Of a stretch of DNA of 64,000 nucleotides, positions 42,146 through 50,896 are shown piece after piece. Positions within the stretch are counted from its first letter, which is position 1; each line of letters starts with the position of its first letter. The notes beneath the pieces were generated by a model. It searched no databases. It worked only from the letters and a program-made list of their open reading frames with translations, and was not told where the DNA came from. The DNA lies in the NCBI GenBank assembly GCA_052246295.1, contig JBQQCO010000017.1. One strand, written 5' to 3'. This DNA is from Piscibacillus sp052246295 (GTDB lineage: Bacteria > Bacillota > Bacilli > Bacillales > Alkalibacillaceae). Position numbers and translations under genes: made by a program.

Positions 42146-43094
42146 ACTCGATCAGTTAAATAAACATTTCCCTGTACGCGGTGGTTTGTTGAAGCGAGTG
42201 AGGAATCATGTCTATGCGGTCAATGATGTTTCGATTGACGTGAACGAAGGTGATTCAGTTGGCATTGTTGGTGAATCCGGTTGCGGGAAGTCGACACTTG
42301 GGCGGACGATTTTACGTTTGGAAGAGCCTACTAGTGGTGAGATTTGGTTTAAGGGTGAAAATATTACTAATTTAAGCGAGCGGCAGCTTAAAAAGTTCAA
42401 ACACGACATGCAGATGATTTTCCAGGATCCTTTCGCTTCGTTGGATCCGCGTCAACGAGTGGGCGACACGCTAGAAGAACCGTTTGTCGTTCATACGGAC
42501 TTATCGAAGGAAGAGCGTAAGGAAAAGGCGATTAAGTTGTTGCGAGAAGTCGGTTTGGACGAAACGCACTACTATAAATACCCGCACCAGTTTAGTGGCG
42601 GGCAGCGCCAACGAATCGGGATTGCACGTGCTATAGCATTGAACCCTGAGATGATCGTCTGTGACGAAGCCGTATCAGCGCTGGACGTGTCGGTACAAGC
42701 ACAGGTCATTAAATTGTTGAAAGAACTACAGGAAGAGTACGACCTGACGTATCTGTTTATCTCACACGACTTGGGTGTTGTGCGCCACTTTTGTAATAAG
42801 GTGCTGGTCATGTATTTAGGCAACATGGTCGAGTGGGCGCCGGTTGATGAGTTGTTTGAGAACCCGATTCACCCTTATACAGAAGCTTTATTGTCGGCGA
42901 TTCCGAGACCCGTGCCAGGACTTGAACGAAACAAGATTGAGTTAAAAGGAGATCTCCCAAGCCCAAGCGAACCACCAACAGGCTGCCCATTCCATACGCG
43001 TTGTCCAATCGCCACCGAAGTATGTAAAGAGGTGAAGCCCGAATGGCGCGAGGTCAGACCGAACCATTATGTCGCGTGTCATGAGCGCGGGTAG
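42120..43094 (+). CDS. Oligopeptide ABC transporter ATPase (DppF/OppF type)
   Basis: The 324-residue ATPase begins MSEQQTILKLDQLNKHFPVR and has Walker A GESGCGKSTLGRTIL, signature FSGGQRQRIGIARAIAL, Walker B MIVCDEAVSALDVS and LFISHDLGVVRHF. The C-terminal GCPFHTRCPIATEVC is the OppF-type cysteine motif. AGGAGG precedes the ATG at 42120. It is last in the transporter operon and is followed by repeat array B rather than by a hairpin terminator. Confidence 0.93.
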   Translation: MSEQQTILKLDQLNKHFPVRGGLLKRVRNHVYAVNDVSIDVNEGDSVGIVGESGCGKSTLGRTILRLEEPTSGEIWFKGENITNLSERQLKKFKHDMQMIFQDPFASLDPRQRVGDTLEEPFVVHTDLSKEERKEKAIKLLREVGLDETHYYKYPHQFSGGQRQRIGIARAIALNPEMIVCDEAVSALDVSVQAQVIKLLKELQEEYDLTYLFISHDLGVVRHFCNKVLVMYLGNMVEWAPVDELFENPIHPYTEALLSAIPRPVPGLERNKIELKGDLPSPSEPPTGCPFHTRCPIATEVCKEVKPEWREVRPNHYVACHERG

Positions 43095-43125
43095 GTTGGT
43101 TAATTGTTGTAAGAGTGGCTTCTAT

Positions 43126-43990
43126 CGACAATTCTGTGCGCCTAATCGATAGTTGAGCTGTTCCATTCGACAATTGGAGCACGCCAATCTACATTTCGGG
43201 GCTGCCAATCGACAATAGAACGTTCCCAATCGACAATCGGGGCTCGCCAATCGACAATAGAACGTTCCCAATCGACAATCGGAGGTCGCCAATCGACGAA
43301 AGAGCGCTCCCAATTAACATTTGAAGCTCGTCAATTGACAAACGAGCGGTTCCAATCAACATTAGTGAGCTGCCAATCGACGAAAGAGCGTTCCCAATCG
43401 ACAATTGGAGCACGCTAATCGAAAGAAGAGCGTTCCCAATCGACAAACGGGGCTCGCCAATCGACAAACGAGCGCTCCCAATCAACATTGGAGTTCGCCA
43501 ATCGACAAATGAGCGATCCCAATCTACATTTCAGGACTGCCAATCGATAAATGAGTTTTCCCAATCGGCAATCGGAGCTCGTCAATCTACATTTCGGGGC
43601 TGCCAATCGACAATAGAACGTTCCCAATCGACAATCGGGGCTCTCCAATCGATAAACGAGCGTTCCTAATCGCCAATCGGGGCTCTCCAATCGATAAACG
43701 AGCGTTCCCAATCGACAATTGGAGCACGCTAATCGAAAGAAGAACGTTCCCAATCGACAATCGGGGCTCGCCAATCGACAGAAGAGCGTTCCCAATCGAC
43801 AATCGGGGCTCTCCAATCGATAAACGAGCGTTCCCAATCGACAATTGGAGCACGCTAATCGAAAGAAGAGCGTTCCCAATCGACAAACGGGGCTCTCCAA
43901 TCGACAAACGAGCGCTCCCAATCGCCAATATGAAACTACCAATCTACAATTGAGCAAATTCAATGTACAAATCGAAGTTACTTATCAACA
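43126..43990 (-). repeat. 21-nt tandem repeat array B (about 42 units)
   Basis: About 42 units are in almost perfect 21-nt phase; one unit near 43480-43500 is 20 nt. On the + strand each begins AATCGACAA or a variant, so the minus strand shows TTGTCGATT. Units ending GCTCGCC and CGTTCCC alternate, giving a 42-nt dimer. A stretch of about 100 bp from 43386 recurs nearly identically 440 nt later, a segmental duplication inside the array. Frames of 182 and 113 codons on the minus strand are artefacts of the repeat. It fills the 930 bp between the DppF-type and DUF1028 genes, with no other gene there. Confidence 0.9.
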
Positions 43991-44025
43991 ATTAAACGTT
44001 ATAATGAAAGGAAGGAGGTATAGAT

Positions 44026-44889
44026 ATGGGTAAAACACCTAAAAATCTGGTTGCAACGTTTTCAATCGTAGGATTTGATCCGAACACTGGGGAACTTGGC
44101 GTTGCGACGCAGTCGAAGCTCCTAGGAGTGGGCGCGGTTGTTCCATGGGCGGAGGCGAATGTTGGAGCGGTGGCGACGCAGTCATTGGCGAATACGGCGT
44201 TCGGTCCGGATGGTTTGGCGTTACTCAAGGAAGGTAAAACGGCTCAAGAGGCTATTGATGCTTTAGTCGAAAACGATCCGGATGCGTCGATGCGTCAGGT
44301 TGGGGTCGTGGACTTCAATGGTAATTCTGCGACGTTTACTGGTGATGGTTGCTATGACTGGGCAGGTGGACGAGCAGGGAAGAACTATGCGGCTCAAGGT
44401 AACATTCTAGTTGGAGAAGACACCGTCACCGCAATGGCCGAAACATTTGAACAGTCGGAAGGCAAGCCTTTACCCGAGCGATTAATCGCGTGTCTTCACG
44501 CGGCGCAGAAGGCTGGTGGCGACAAGCGCGGTATGCAGTCAGCTGCAATTTATATCGTAAAAGAAAAAGGCGGTTATGGTGGGTACAACGATCGTTACTT
44601 AGATCTACGTGTGGACGAGCACGAGACGCCGATTGACGAGCTCGAGCGAATCTATCGTTTGCATCAGTTATATTTTAACCGTCCTAAGGAAGAAAACATT
44701 GTCGAGTTGGATGATGAGAAGAAGTTTGCTTTATCTAAGAAGCTAGCAGAATTAGGTTTTTTAGATGAAGGCGGAGATTTTGATGAAGCATTCCGTAACT
44801 ATATCCATACCGAAAACTTTGAAGAACGTGAGCAAGAATCAGGTAAGATTGATTTAGAACTCTACTATTATATAGTAGGAAAAAATTAA
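44026..44889 (+). CDS. DUF1028 protein (Ntn-hydrolase-like)
   Basis: The 287-residue protein shows the DUF1028 signature: LVATFSIVGFDPNTGELGVA, then VGAVVPWAEANVGAVATQSL, GPDGLALLKEGKTAQEAID and GDKRGMQSAAIYIV. The C-terminal 50 residues (LSKKLAELGFLDEGGDFDEA) resemble the small peptidoglycan-binding-like extension of this family. GGAGG precedes the ATG. DUF1028 genes commonly accompany peptide transporters, peptidases and gamma-glutamyltransferases, as here. A peptidase or amidase role is suspected but not shown. Confidence 0.88.
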   Translation: MGKTPKNLVATFSIVGFDPNTGELGVATQSKLLGVGAVVPWAEANVGAVATQSLANTAFGPDGLALLKEGKTAQEAIDALVENDPDASMRQVGVVDFNGNSATFTGDGCYDWAGGRAGKNYAAQGNILVGEDTVTAMAETFEQSEGKPLPERLIACLHAAQKAGGDKRGMQSAAIYIVKEKGGYGGYNDRYLDLRVDEHETPIDELERIYRLHQLYFNRPKEENIVELDDEKKFALSKKLAELGFLDEGGDFDEAFRNYIHTENFEEREQESGKIDLELYYYIVGKN

Positions 44890-44907
44890 CCCCCCTTGTG
44901 ATATATA

Positions 44908-44939
44908 AGAGAAACTCCCGCCGTAGCGGGAGTTTCTCT
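44908..44939. terminator. Strong bidirectional terminator
   Basis: AGAGAAACTCCCGC pairs perfectly with GCGGGAGTTTCTCT around CGTA, between the DUF1028 gene (+) and the nitrilase-family gene (-). Confidence 0.9.
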
Positions 44940-44981
44940 GGTTTTAAATAGAATGAGGTTTTTGCGCGTGATACGCAAAAA

Positions 44982-45773
44982 CTATTGCTTATAAATCTTA
45001 GGCACGCGACTATCAAAAATCGGCACGTCTTTTCGAACTTGGTCGACTTTTTCTAAATCAAGGGAAAGGGTGACGACCTGTTCCTGGTCGTCTGAGCCTT
45101 CCGATAAGACGTCTCCCCAAGGATCTACTGCCATCGAGTGACCGGCGAAATCGGTTCCGTCATAGCTGCCGACACGATTGCCAGACACCACATACATTTG
45201 GTTCTCAATGGCACGTGCGATTTGTAGCGTTCGCCAGTGGTTCTTGCGTGCTGATGGCCATTCAGCAACAGCGCATAGGACTTGGGCTCCGTCGAGTGCG
45301 AGTGGTCTGATGAGTTCCGGGAATCTGAGGTCGTAACAGATAATGAGTCCGAACTTCAGTCCATCTAGTTCAAATACTTCCGGAGCATTTTGGCCACCCG
45401 ATAAAAACTTATGCTCATCTAACATCGGAACCAGATGCACCTTGTCATACTCATAGATAAGCTCACCTTTACGATTTACAACCATAGCCGTGTTGTAGAT
45501 TCCACCGTCTTTTTTATTCGCGATGGACCCGCCGATAATGTTGACGTGGTGTTTTTTGGCTAGATTTTGTAAAAACGGAATGGTCGGATGTCCGTCTTCA
45601 TCAGCCAAGCCGTCTAATTCAGGTAACGTGTAAGCTGTCGTCCACATTTCTGGCAAAACAACGGTGTCTGGCTGATTATCTTGCATATCTTTTTCAAGCC
45701 AATTGGCCACGCGTTGTCTATTTTCATCAGGCTGTCCTGAAATGATATCCATTTGATAGATTGAGAATTTCAT
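44982..45773 (-). CDS. Carbon-nitrogen hydrolase (nitrilase superfamily, omega-amidase/MtnU-like)
   Basis: The 263-residue enzyme has the Glu-Lys-Cys triad: Glu42 in VVLPEMWTTAY, Lys in YEYDKVHLVPM and Cys in GLIICYDLRFPE. It is closest in layout to Bacillus YkrU/MtnU and omega-amidases, which hydrolyse alpha-ketoglutaramate or ketosuccinamate. The ATG at 45773 has CAGGTG 6 nt upstream; a GTG nine bases earlier overlaps that site. It is 18 nt after the SDR gene and probably co-transcribed. Confidence 0.9.
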   Translation of the reverse strand: MKFSIYQMDIISGQPDENRQRVANWLEKDMQDNQPDTVVLPEMWTTAYTLPELDGLADEDGHPTIPFLQNLAKKHHVNIIGGSIANKKDGGIYNTAMVVNRKGELIYEYDKVHLVPMLDEHKFLSGGQNAPEVFELDGLKFGLIICYDLRFPELIRPLALDGAQVLCAVAEWPSARKNHWRTLQIARAIENQMYVVSGNRVGSYDGTDFAGHSMAVDPWGDVLSEGSDDQEQVVTLSLDLEKVDQVRKDVPIFDSRVPKIYKQ

Positions 45774-45791
45774 CAAAAGCACCTGCCTATT

Positions 45792-46832
45792 TTATTTATT
45801 GATAAACCCCCCGACAATTCGTTCTAACATTTTTTGATTCATATTCAGTGGCTCGAAGCCATGTTCCTTCAGTAAGTTCTGAGTGTTGTTATCTTCAAAC
45901 CTCACTGACGTATTCAAGTATTCTTTAAACACCTCAATTGGCTTGTGCATGTTGAGTTCCTCTTGAGTTAACGTGTGTTTTTCTTCGTTTGGAATTAATT
46001 TCACTTTATCAAAATTTAACGCGTTTACGATCGCGTTAAACGTCATTTTGTTCGTTGGCGGGTTCGGGTTCGTGATGTTGTAGACGGTTTTGGTCTGGCC
46101 ATGTGTTAACCCTAACGTCAGTACGCGAACGACGTAATCGACAGGCACGAGGTTCGACACTGAATTTTCGTTTAATACAAGTCGGTACATATGGTCACTC
46201 GACTTACGCTCAGACTTTTTCTTCAAAATTTGAATCGTACGAATGATGCCGTAAAGACCGAATGTCGTTTTCGCTTCACCTGTATCAGAATCGCCAATAA
46301 TAATCGCTGGTCTCATTACTAAGACGTCAAATTTTTCTTTGTATGACATAACGAGGTGCTCGGCTTTCGCCTTCGTTTCCTCATACGAATTGCGGAAATC
46401 CTGTGTTTCAGGGTAAAGCTCCTCGACACCTGTGTCACGCGTGCCAAGTGTATAAGCTGTGCTGACATGGATGAAACGTTTAATGTTTATGCGGTCCGCG
46501 AAGGCCAACACATTTTTTGTACCGTTGACGTTCACGTGAACCAATTCCTCGCGCTTAGATTCATCAAAGCTTAGAAGCGCTGCTGTATGGTAAATAACAT
46601 CAACTTGTCCTGTTAGCTCTTGAATCGTGTCATCGCTCATCCCCAGTTTTTCATCAGCTAGGTTGCCCAGTAGAAAAGTAATATTTTCCTTATATGAATG
46701 AAGACTTTTTAATAAAGTATCTGCTTTTGGTTGACTTCGAACAATTAAATATAAATGATGACCTTGTTTTAAAAGGTTTTCAGCTAACTTTTCTCCTAAA
46801 AAGCCAGTCGACCCTGTGATTAAAATACGCAT
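45792..46832 (-). CDS. Extended SDR / thioester reductase-like NAD(P)-binding protein
   Basis: The 346-residue protein starts MRILITGSTGFLGEKLAENL with a Rossmann motif. It has VDVIYHTAALLSFDESKRE, VNVNGTKNVLAFADR, FIHVSTAYTLGT and the catalytic YEETKAKAE, followed by VMRPAIIIGDS. It resembles male-sterility/thioester-reductase domains (NAD_binding_4). The substrate is unknown. The ATG at 46832 has GGGAGAG 5 nt upstream; an earlier start nine codons back lacks one. Confidence 0.85.
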   Translation of the reverse strand: MRILITGSTGFLGEKLAENLLKQGHHLYLIVRSQPKADTLLKSLHSYKENITFLLGNLADEKLGMSDDTIQELTGQVDVIYHTAALLSFDESKREELVHVNVNGTKNVLAFADRINIKRFIHVSTAYTLGTRDTGVEELYPETQDFRNSYEETKAKAEHLVMSYKEKFDVLVMRPAIIIGDSDTGEAKTTFGLYGIIRTIQILKKKSERKSSDHMYRLVLNENSVSNLVPVDYVVRVLTLGLTHGQTKTVYNITNPNPPTNKMTFNAIVNALNFDKVKLIPNEEKHTLTQEELNMHKPIEVFKEYLNTSVRFEDNNTQNLLKEHGFEPLNMNQKMLERIVGGFINK

Positions 46833-46978
46833 AAAATCTCTCCCGATGGACGTTGTCATTGCACATCACATTATAACGGGTTGACAAGGTCCGGGCAACT
46901 GAAAACTAGTTTGTTGATATCTTGAAAAAATTAATTGATAATGGTTGGTAATGAATTTTTAATTAGGAGACGTTTGAG

Positions 46979-47863
46979 ATGGAGCAATGGATGAAGCAAA
47001 AGTGGGTCCAATGGTTGCTGATTTTAGTGATCACGGTGTTATGGGGATATTCATGGGTGCTCATGAAAGATGCGCTACAATTTATGGGGCCATTTACGTT
47101 CTCGGCTTTGCGTTTTGTGACTGGGGGTGCCACGATGATGGTGATTGTTTGGTTAATGAGAGTGGGGTGGCCGCCACGTGAAGCGATGCCTCATTTAATG
47201 GTCGTTGGAATCTTGCAAACTAGTATCGTGTTTATTTTAGTCATGTATGCGTTGAGATTTATAGATGCAGGGAAGTCGTCGTTATTGTTATATTCCATGC
47301 CATTATGGAGCGGGTTACTAGCGGCTATTTTTCTTAGAGAGCGGATTTCAGCTGTTCGATGGGGAGGCGTAGGACTTGGCGTTGTAGGATTGTTGATTGT
47401 CATGGGAGCGGATGCGCTTAGCCATCAGTCGGCGGACGTCATCATCGGAGAGCTGCTCATTATTTTATCCGCCGTGTCGTGGGGCGCATCGAACGTGTAT
47501 TATCGTTTGAAGTTAAGTGTACTGTCGAAGCTTCAGGTCAATGCTTACCAGATGTTGTTCGGTACAATTGGAATCGGGCTGGTTGCGTGGTTTGTTGAAG
47601 GCGGGGAGTCGATCACATGGACGCCTGAGAGTGTTTACTATGTACTCTTTACCGGTGTGCTGGCAAGTGCGCTGTGTTTCACCGTTTGGTTCATGTTGCT
47701 AGGGAGCTTGGATATGATTGGGGCCACCATGCCGTCGTTATTAGTTCCCGTGTTCGGGCTGTTTTTCGGGTGGTTGCTGCTGGATGAAGTGGTGACGATG
47801 AGCGTAGTGTTAGGTGCTGGGTTGATTCTGAGCGGCGTGTTTTTGGCGAGTGTGAGGAAGTGA
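46979..47863 (+). CDS. EamA-family (DMT) transporter
   Basis: The 294-residue, ten-span protein has two EamA repeats: ITVLWGYSWVLMKDALQFMG in the first and ILSAVSWGASNVYYRLKLSV in the second. SSLLLYSMPLWSGLLAAIFL and PVFGLFFGWLLLDEVVTM are typical ends of the halves. Such proteins export amino acids or other metabolites; the substrate is unknown. TAGGAGACG precedes the ATG. It is a single gene followed by repeat array C. Confidence 0.9.
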   Translation: MEQWMKQKWVQWLLILVITVLWGYSWVLMKDALQFMGPFTFSALRFVTGGATMMVIVWLMRVGWPPREAMPHLMVVGILQTSIVFILVMYALRFIDAGKSSLLLYSMPLWSGLLAAIFLRERISAVRWGGVGLGVVGLLIVMGADALSHQSADVIIGELLIILSAVSWGASNVYYRLKLSVLSKLQVNAYQMLFGTIGIGLVAWFVEGGESITWTPESVYYVLFTGVLASALCFTVWFMLLGSLDMIGATMPSLLVPVFGLFFGWLLLDEVVTMSVVLGAGLILSGVFLASVRK

Positions 47864-47885
47864 GTTTGGGCGCGTGCTGGAGATT

Positions 47886-48050
47886 GGCGAAAGTATGCAC
47901 AATATTGGCGAAAGGTTGCTGGGGTTTGGCGAAACGTAGCCTAACTTTGGCGAGACCTCACCTGATTTAGGCGAAAGGTTGACCAAGATTGGCGAGACCT
48001 CACTCCACTTTGGCGAAACCCGGCTCAAGTTTGGCGAAACATATTACAAT
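47886..48050 (+). repeat. 21-nt tandem repeat array C (8 units)
   Basis: GGCGA occurs at 47886 and then every 21 nt without slip at 47907, 47928, 47949, 47970, 47991, 48012 and 48033. Each unit is TTTGGCGAAA or GGCGAGACC plus a variable remainder. It starts 22 nt after the EamA gene stop and ends before the next terminator. Confidence 0.88.
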
Positions 48051-48078
48051 AGAGGCCAGTCGGCGCTTCATTAAACAA

Positions 48079-48108
48079 AAAGACTTCCAGCAGTTGCCGG
48101 AAGTCTTT
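48079..48108. terminator. Bidirectional terminator
   Basis: AAAGACTTCC pairs with GGAAGTCTTT around a 10-nt loop, between array C and the atoE-type gene. Confidence 0.85.
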
Positions 48109-48114
48109 ACTAGT

Positions 48115-49446
48115 TTAAAAGATTAATAACGCAAATGCGATTGGGATAAAGCTGTAGAGCAGAATGACCATACAAAAGCCCATGATGTCTTTAACTTTAA
48201 GCCCTGCGATCGCAAGTAGCGGAAGTGCCCAGAACGGTTGGATCATGTTCGTCCACGCGTCACCCCAAGCCACAGCCATGGCTGTTTTTGCGGTATCCAC
48301 ACCTAAATCAATTGAAGCTGGGATCATAATCGGAGCTTGAACAGCCCACTGACCTCCGCCTGATGGAACAAAGAAGTTCACAATACCCGCGCTGATGAAA
48401 GCGAATAGTGGGTACGTTACTTCATTTGAAATGCTTACGAACCAAAGTGACATCTGTTCTGAAAGGCCTGACTCGACCATCATGCCCATGATTCCCGCGT
48501 AGAATGGGAACTGGATGATGATGCCGCCCGCGTTTTTTACCGCATCACTTACAGTATTCAAGAAGCGACGAGGTGTTCCGTGTAGTAGAATTCCTAGGAA
48601 TAACATAATGAAGTTGACGATATTGATGTTGATGTCGAGTCCATTATTGGCAAAGTGGAACACGATAAATACGAGACCAAGAAGGCCGATTAGCATGGAA
48701 ACAATTCTACTATTTTCAAGTTTTTCAGCTGGAGTAGAAGCTGCTTCGGTAGTCGCTGCTTCTTCCACATCAGCCATTTGTTCATTTAAGAACTCTGAGT
48801 CGATGGTGCCCGTGTAATCATTCGAACGGTTCATCAACCAGTTCATGAGTGGCAACGTGACTAATAGAAAGATAACAATAAATAAGTTCATGCCACCGAA
48901 AATAGTTTGTGTAATCGGAATGCTACCAATCATGTCGATTAAAAAGTGATCGTCTGTCGCAATCGTTAATGGAATCGAGCCTGACATCCCGCCGTGCCAT
49001 AGAAGAAAGCCACTGTAAGCAGCTGCGATCAGTAGTCGGTAGTCAATCGTCGGGATTCGTTTCGCGACATGAAGTGCAAGAAGCGCACCAACGACTAGCC
49101 CGAAACCATAGTTGATTAAACAAGCAATCGACGCGACAATCGTTACGAGCAAAATTCCTTGACCGGGCGTATTGGCTAACGTACTAATTCGTTGCAAAAG
49201 TCCTTTCACAAACGGGGTGTTAGCTAGTATGTAACCCGTGACAACGATTAAGGACATCTGCATGGCGAATTGAAGCAAATTCCAGAACCCAGTTCCCCAA
49301 TGATTGACCATTTGAGACGGCCCACTGCTAGTGAAGAAAACACCAAGCACGTACACAATAAATGTTAAAATAATAGCGAATAAAAATGCGTCCGGTAAAT
49401 ACCGCTGGACAATGCGGTTAAAGAAAGACGTTAATCCCTTTAACAT
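48115..49446 (-). CDS. atoE: Short-chain fatty acid transporter AtoE family
   Basis: The 443-residue, about 12-span protein has the AtoE pattern RYLPDAFLFAIILTFIVYVL, then GTGFWNLLQFAMQMSLIVVT, YSGFLLWHGGMSGSIPL and the C-terminal VPSGGGQWAVQAPIMIPA. These carriers take up short-chain fatty acids such as acetoacetate and butyrate. GGAGG precedes the start. A near-perfect cre box lies about 25-40 nt upstream, so repression by CcpA in glucose is likely. It stands alone. Confidence 0.92.
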   Translation of the reverse strand: MLKGLTSFFNRIVQRYLPDAFLFAIILTFIVYVLGVFFTSSGPSQMVNHWGTGFWNLLQFAMQMSLIVVTGYILANTPFVKGLLQRISTLANTPGQGILLVTIVASIACLINYGFGLVVGALLALHVAKRIPTIDYRLLIAAAYSGFLLWHGGMSGSIPLTIATDDHFLIDMIGSIPITQTIFGGMNLFIVIFLLVTLPLMNWLMNRSNDYTGTIDSEFLNEQMADVEEAATTEAASTPAEKLENSRIVSMLIGLLGLVFIVFHFANNGLDININIVNFIMLFLGILLHGTPRRFLNTVSDAVKNAGGIIIQFPFYAGIMGMMVESGLSEQMSLWFVSISNEVTYPLFAFISAGIVNFFVPSGGGQWAVQAPIMIPASIDLGVDTAKTAMAVAWGDAWTNMIQPFWALPLLAIAGLKVKDIMGFCMVILLYSFIPIAFALLIF

Positions 49447-49471
49447 AAATTCCCTCCTAAGATGTATTTTG

Positions 49472-49485
49472 AGAAAACGCTTTCA
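49472..49485 (-). promoter_or_regulatory. cre-like CcpA box upstream of atoE
   Basis: On the minus strand the sequence is TGAAAGCGTTTTCT, matching the cre pattern TGNAARCGNWWNCA except for the last base. It is 26-39 nt before the start codon. Confidence 0.6.
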
Positions 49486-49580
49486 CTAGAAAGTCTGTTT
49501 CTCATTATATTTAATCTTAAGAGGTTGTTCAAATGATTATTCTTAGTTTTCTTAAAAATCCGTAAAATTTTCAAGCATTA

Positions 49581-49612
49581 AAAAAAGTGACCTTAGTCTT
49601 GGTCACTTTTTT
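49581..49612. terminator. Terminator overlapping the end of the small pseudogene
   Basis: AAAAAAGTGACC pairs perfectly with GGTCACTTTTTT around an 8-nt loop. On the minus strand it includes the stop codon of the gene at 49593-49982. Confidence 0.85.
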
Positions 49613-49982
49613 GGATTCTTAATCGTTTGATACCATGTTCTTCAAATTCATCTTCATAGGTTGATTCTACTTGAAAACGATGTTGCATGGCTTCTTCATG
49701 TGTCTCAAATGTTTCTCCAGATTCTTCAATATCTCTATTAGCAAGTCTGATTGGAAGCTCTCCCCAGAAGGAATCGTTGTCATATTGATTAACGTAATTA
49801 ATAAATTGTTCCTCGTACTCTTTGGTAGGATAGTATTCATCATATTTCTTCGATTGCTCTACCAAGTGGTCCATGTGAAAGTCTTTCGCAAAAGATAAAA
49901 TATATTGATAAACCTCGTGAATTTCCTAAAGTAACTAGATCTAATAATTGTCGGTATTGTTCTTTGTGATATTAATCTTCAT
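49593..49982 (-). pseudogene. Small conserved Bacillus gene, disrupted by frameshift and deletion
   Basis: An ATG at 49982 has a perfect GGAGG site but stops after 13 codons. One base off, the sequence continues KEQYRQLLDLVTLGNS, and after another shift VYQYILSFAKDFHMDHLVEQ and on to the end at 49593. These pieces fit one protein of small Bacillus hypotheticals with the order KEQYRQLL-LVTLGN-YSFAK. At least two lesions and a short deletion are needed, so it is probably dead. The last 93 codons remain open from an internal ATG at 49874 that lacks a good ribosome binding site. Confidence 0.65.
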
Positions 49983-50007
49983 GATTTACCTCCATTCTAA
50001 ATTTAGC

Positions 50008-50367
50008 TTAGTTTTTACTAATATAATGAGTTGCATACAGTCTCTCAACTTGTGGTTGGCCTGATTTTGAAAAACGTAGTGATTGCTTAGGCCCTTTTCC
50101 CCAAGATTGGTAATGTGTTTGGGAAGGCTTAAGATTTTGTTGCTTAGCTATCTGACTCAACGTGCTTAAGATTATATTCAGCTTGTTTAAATTGCCGGCC
50201 ACCACTCGTTCAAGGTAAGGTACACGTTTGCGCCGCCAATCCTCCACTTGTTTAGGCTTCAGCCTGTCCATTTTGATCAGTAAATCGACCGGACTGACAT
50301 AACCTTTTTCGTATAAAAGTTGCTTGGTGTGATGTTCGACTTGGTGTTCTAATTTTTGTCGGCTCAT
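50008..50367 (-). CDS. Conserved hypothetical protein
   Basis: The 119-residue basic protein starts MSRQKLEHQVEHHTKQLLYE. It has EKGYVSPVDLLIKMDRL, WRRKRVPYLERVVAGNLNKL and the end SLRFSKSGQPQVERLYATHY. I recall this layout from small uncharacterised Bacillus proteins, without known function. The start has AAGGATGA upstream. It is divergent from the Wadjet operon, with repeat array D in between. Confidence 0.75.
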   Translation of the reverse strand: MSRQKLEHQVEHHTKQLLYEKGYVSPVDLLIKMDRLKPKQVEDWRRKRVPYLERVVAGNLNKLNIILSTLSQIAKQQNLKPSQTHYQSWGKGPKQSLRFSKSGQPQVERLYATHYISKN

Positions 50368-50393
50368 AAGATCATCCTTAAGATTTAATGCGT

Positions 50394-50405
50394 CTAGTAT
50401 ACTAG
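50394..50405. promoter_or_regulatory. Perfect 12-bp palindrome
   Basis: CTAGTATACTAG lies 27-38 nt upstream of the start of the 50008-50367 gene on the minus strand, where a promoter or operator would be. Nothing else supports it. Confidence 0.3.
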
Positions 50406-50452
50406 TTATGAACGATGATTAAAAGCCGAACTAGATATCGTTTGCATTTCAT

Positions 50453-50879
50453 GGCGAGATCAGGCCCGGGTTTGGCGAGATTATGCTCGGGTTCGGCGAG
50501 ATTATGCTCGGGTTTGGCGAGATTATGCTCGAGATTGGCGAGATAAGGCTCGAGTTCAGCGAGATTATGCTCGAGATCGGCGAGATTATGCTCGGATTCG
50601 GGGAGATTAAGCTCGAGATTGGCGAGATAAGGCTCGAGTTCAGCGAGATTATGCTCGAGTTTGGCGAGATAAGGCTCGAGTTCAGCGAGATTATGCTCGG
50701 TTTTGGCGAGATTACGCTCGAGTTCGGCGAGATTATGCTCGAGATTGGCGAGATAAGGCTCGAGTTCAGCGAGATTAAGCTCGAGTTTGGCGAGATCACG
50801 CCCCGCTTCGGCGAAATCTCATCCCACCTCGGCGAAATCAGGCCCGACTTGGGCGAACCCCTGTTACCTTGGCGTAGCC
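50453..50879 (+). repeat. 21-nt tandem repeat array D (20 units) beside Wadjet
   Basis: GGCGAGAT begins at 50453 and recurs every 21 nt through 50852 without a slip (20 units); a last short GGCG lies at 50871. Three unit types alternate, TTATGCTCGAG, TAAGGCTCGAG and AGCGAGATTATGCTC, forming higher-order 42- and 63-nt groups. The last four units are more diverged. Both strands are open for about 150 codons because no unit contains a stop, so the two overlapping low-complexity frames are artefacts. The array fills the space between the 50008-50367 gene and the Wadjet promoter. Confidence 0.9.
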
Positions 50880-50896
50880 ACAAAATCAAAAATGTT

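Noticed and set aside
43126..43990. Long minus-strand open frames (182, 113, 99 codons) rich in LSIG and CRLG repeats
   Set aside because: They run through array B in two frames at once; the period of 21 (a multiple of 3) without stops creates them. No ribosome binding site and no fold-like composition.
47191..48028. Minus-strand frames at the end of the EamA gene and array C
   Set aside because: Antisense shadow and repeat artefact (SPKSGEVSP-type pattern from 21-nt units).
43126..50879. CRISPR arrays
   Set aside because: Units are 21 nt with no long constant repeat alternating with unique spacers; cores and remainders diverge gradually, and no cas genes are present.
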